Origin: Chaetorhynchus papuensis
Taxonomy: Eukaryota > Chordata > Aves > Passeriformes > Rhipiduridae
Direction: 5' to 3'
DNA: 64,000 nt
NCBI GenBank assembly: GCA_013396525.1
Contig: VWYX01000348.1
Location: 1-64,000, forward strand
The notes under the pieces were generated by a model, which ran no database searches, had not been told where the DNA came from, and worked only from the letters and a program-made list of their open reading frames with translations. Positions 61,837 through 64,000 of the stretch are shown piece by piece. Numbering within the stretch: the first letter of the stretch is position 1; each line of letters begins with the position of its first letter. Position numbers and translations under genes: made by a program.

Positions 61837-62182
61837 CACCTTTTATATGTTATCATTCGTGTTACACATTCACTGGCTGCTAAACTGCTACAATAGACTC
61901 ATCGGCTATTATTAACCACAATACATTACCATTAGCTACCTATAGCATAAGCATTCAAGCATTCAGAAAAAATAACAGGTGTGGGTATGTTGCTGTTTTT
62001 CTCCTTCTATTGTTTAACTTTCATGCTTCTGTTGATACTGCATTCTCATCGGTAAGAACTAATTGTTTTTCTTCTCATGGACTTTTCTCACAGTCCTTCT
62101 CTAGCTGAAGTAACAGGCCTGAGCCATAATTTTACGAAGGAAACAAGGCCTTCATTTTATAAGGTTTTACTTAAATGCCACA

Positions 62183-62188
62183 CATAAG
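62183..62188. repeat. right 6-bp target site duplication of ERVK-like LTR
   Basis: CATAAG immediately follows the LTR terminus and is identical to 61741-61746. Confidence 0.9.
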
Positions 62189-64000
62189 CAGCTTAGTTTG
62201 GTCTCACCACAGTCTGTTACTTTACTGCCACCCCTAGCTGAGATCGGAGAGCACCATATTGCTGCTTACCCCGGTTGTTTTCATGTCACCTACCCAGAAG
62301 TCAGTAACAACCCCATGTCTGGGTACTCCAAGATATGCACTTTTTGCAAAAAAAAGGTGCAATTTTTTAAAGAAAGATATGTCTAGAGCTTTCTCATTCT
62401 GTTTTACACTTCACGTTGTTATCAATGTGTTGTTCCATCATGTTGTGTAGCATGATGTAAGAGGGCAAGTGCAGTTAGTTGCTCACTGTGTAGGTGGAGA
62501 ATCTGAAGAGATGGAGGGAGTTTTGTCTAACATATGGCTGGGCTTCAGTTACGGATTTTTAAAAAATTTTTTCTAGTGCTTCACTTTTTGCAAAGGTCAG
62601 TCTGTCTGCAGAAAAGTGACATTTCTGTGAGAGACACAATCCAGTAGGCATGTACAGCAAAAATGAAATGCACAGCACACCAAATCCTCCCTGTTAGGGC
62701 TCTTGCATCGACACACTCAGCCTTGAAGATCTCCAAGTCACATTACTGGTGACAGTGGGTTGCTTCAGAGGAGTCAGGATGCTGCTTGGCATGTGCCGAA
62801 GCATCCCTTATGCAAGGGTCTCAGGTGTTAGGCAGAATCCTCAGGTGTTAGGCAGAATGTTACAGAAACAGGCAGAGATGAAATGTTCGGACTGACCATT
62901 TGATGGAGGTGGTGATGAAGTACCAATTCAGCTTCCTGGCTTTCAGACATTTTCTTGCTCTGCTGTCTCGAATGTTTGTCTGCCCTGGCCTCCTCCTTCT
63001 TGCCTTTGATCGATTTTTCATGAGCTTTGTGCAGAGGGTGACTTATGTCCAAAACATGAGCACAGCTGTTTACTACTGAGGTCTGTGTGTACCTCCCAGA
63101 AGGGTATTTTCTCTGTTTCTATAAATCTGGCAGAGCTTCCTTTTATCCATAGCAATGTTTGTTCCGAAGATGGAAGGTACTTTAGAGAACACAATCGGGG
63201 GACATAACCTTTTTTCTCCTTATTATCAGAGCTTTATGCAACATGATTTTGAGAGTCTTTATCACGGTTTTCTTCATTTAATCCACTTAGGTTGGAAGGA
63301 AGCAACCAGGAGAGGGGCAGGTGCTGCGCAGTATCCCAGGGGTACTAGAGAAACCAGAGATTGTCCCTGGGGCAGGATGTCTCCCAGTGCCTTATCTCCC
63401 TTCAAAATAATGCTGAGTTTAAGTATAGGGCAACAGGCAGTGCTGTAGGGAGTGGAGGTGATGTGCTGGCTGTTCCTTGGATTTGGGGGAGCGGTTATGA
63501 AAGGGTATGGTGCCCAAGGTAGGTGCTCTTAGGACCTATTGGTTCATCTGGGGTTTAGCCACTGCTTTTGGGGTGTGTGTGATCAAATGGTGGCTCTGGA
63601 AAATACCAGCACATTTCCTATAATCGCCAAGATCCTGTGCTTTGCACGTGCATTGCTGTGACTTGTGGAAAAGCTGTGAGTGCCACAGCCCCTAAGCTGT
63701 GGACCACGGACCTTGGTGGTCACTGGCCTCATTATGGTTGAGGGCATCCTGGTTTTGAATATTAATTACAAAGAGGTGAATATTCCCCTGTGTTCTGATT
63801 CTCACGTGCCCTTCAGCGGGGCAGCTCAGCGAGGCAGCCTGGCGGGACTTCTGACCATTTCATGGGGGCTTCTGGTCAGAGCTACCCAGCAAAACGGCTC
63901 CATATCTACTGCCTGGTGCTGCCCATGAAGGGATAGCCTTATGGACACCTTCCCAAGGGGCTGTTAGTCCAGGGAACAAATGCTGTCCCCCGCCACAAGC
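62189..64000. other. unique intronic sequence, no gene
   Basis: Apart from the short tandem repeat at 62821-62858, nothing is recognised. Short open frames carry no family features. Confidence 0.5.
62821..62858. repeat. 20-bp tandem duplication
   Basis: The unit TCAGGTGTTAGGCAGAAT plus two spacer bases is present twice, and the 18-base cores are identical. It is a recent local duplication. Confidence 0.95.

Larger units (their letters stand above)
61747..62182 (-). mobile_element. solo LTR of an ERVK-like (ERV2) endogenous retrovirus, antisense to ERBB4
   Basis: On the minus strand the 436-bp element begins TGTGGCATTTAAG (at 62182) and ends CAACAGCAACA (at 61747). It therefore has canonical TG...CA ends with a perfect 6-bp target duplication, CATAAG. 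Six bases is the usual duplication of ERV2/ERVK (alpha- and beta-like) elements. TATAAAA lies at 61836-61830 and AATAAA at 61814-61809, only about 16 bases further. This arrangement fits LTRs with a very short R region, in which the poly(A) signal sits in U3. No internal retroviral sequence adjoins it, so it is a solo LTR. The intact duplication and core signals suggest a fairly recent insertion. Confidence 0.92.
4224..64000 (+). other. ERBB4: ERBB4 intron 2, 5' part (no further exon in window)
   Basis: All sequence after the exon 2 donor is taken as intron 2. ERBB4 exon 3 should begin with codons for SerValArgGluValThrGly, and I find no such reading on the + strand. Human ERBB4 intron 2 is known to exceed 100 kb, so a bird intron longer than 59.8 kb is plausible. 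The intron carries three antisense LTRs, three sense CR1 fragments, simple repeats and AT-rich candidate regulatory blocks, listed separately. Confidence 0.9.

Noticed and set aside
63280..63330. TTAGGTTGGAAGG word resembling a reverse CR1 tail
   Set aside because: The neighbouring sequence does not continue the CR1 consensus, so the match is too short to call.
1..64000. CRISPR arrays, operons, toxin-antitoxin or phage systems, tRNA or rRNA genes
   Set aside because: No spaced direct repeats, clustered frames, Shine-Dalgarno context or RNA-gene motifs. The sequence is vertebrate intron.

Overview
This window is vertebrate nuclear DNA and almost certainly avian. One real protein-coding exon is recognisable: exon 2 of the receptor tyrosine kinase gene ERBB4, on the + strand at 4072-4223, with a proper splice acceptor and donor. 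Everything before it is the 3' part of ERBB4 intron 1. Everything after it, nearly 60 kb, is the 5' part of intron 2, because no later ERBB4 exon appears. A bird is indicated by three 3'-end fragments of CR1 LINEs (the dominant avian retroposon) and three long terminal repeats of endogenous retroviruses. The LTR types look passerine to me, but that rests on memory of repeat families, not on a search.

Layout: intron 1 (1-4071) is unique sequence with a striking near-perfect 66-base hairpin at 2267-2332. Exon 2 (4072-4223) encodes 51 residues of extracellular domain I. Intron 2 from 4224 to about 27.7 kb is mostly unique sequence with small simple repeats and a 27-bp tandem duplication at 18825-18882. 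An ERVL-like LTR lies antisense at 27693 to about 28718. Next to it is an unexplained GC-richer stretch with a 256-codon open frame. CR1 fragments lie at about 32551-32700, 45468-45664 and 57250-57604, all in sense orientation. An LTR at 53726-54734 has a 5-bp target duplication and a 125-bp assembly gap inside it. An ERVK-like LTR at 61747-62182 has a perfect 6-bp target duplication. Several AT-rich blocks, above all 35264-35440 with four TAATTA motifs, are candidates for conserved intronic enhancers.

There is no operon, CRISPR array, prokaryotic system, tRNA or rRNA here. The many open frames of 60-250 codons lie in introns or repeats, lack splice or family support, and are taken as chance. 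The most interesting undescribed element is the 2267-2332 hairpin, which could be a Tc1/mariner-type miniature element or a lineage-specific microRNA-like hairpin.
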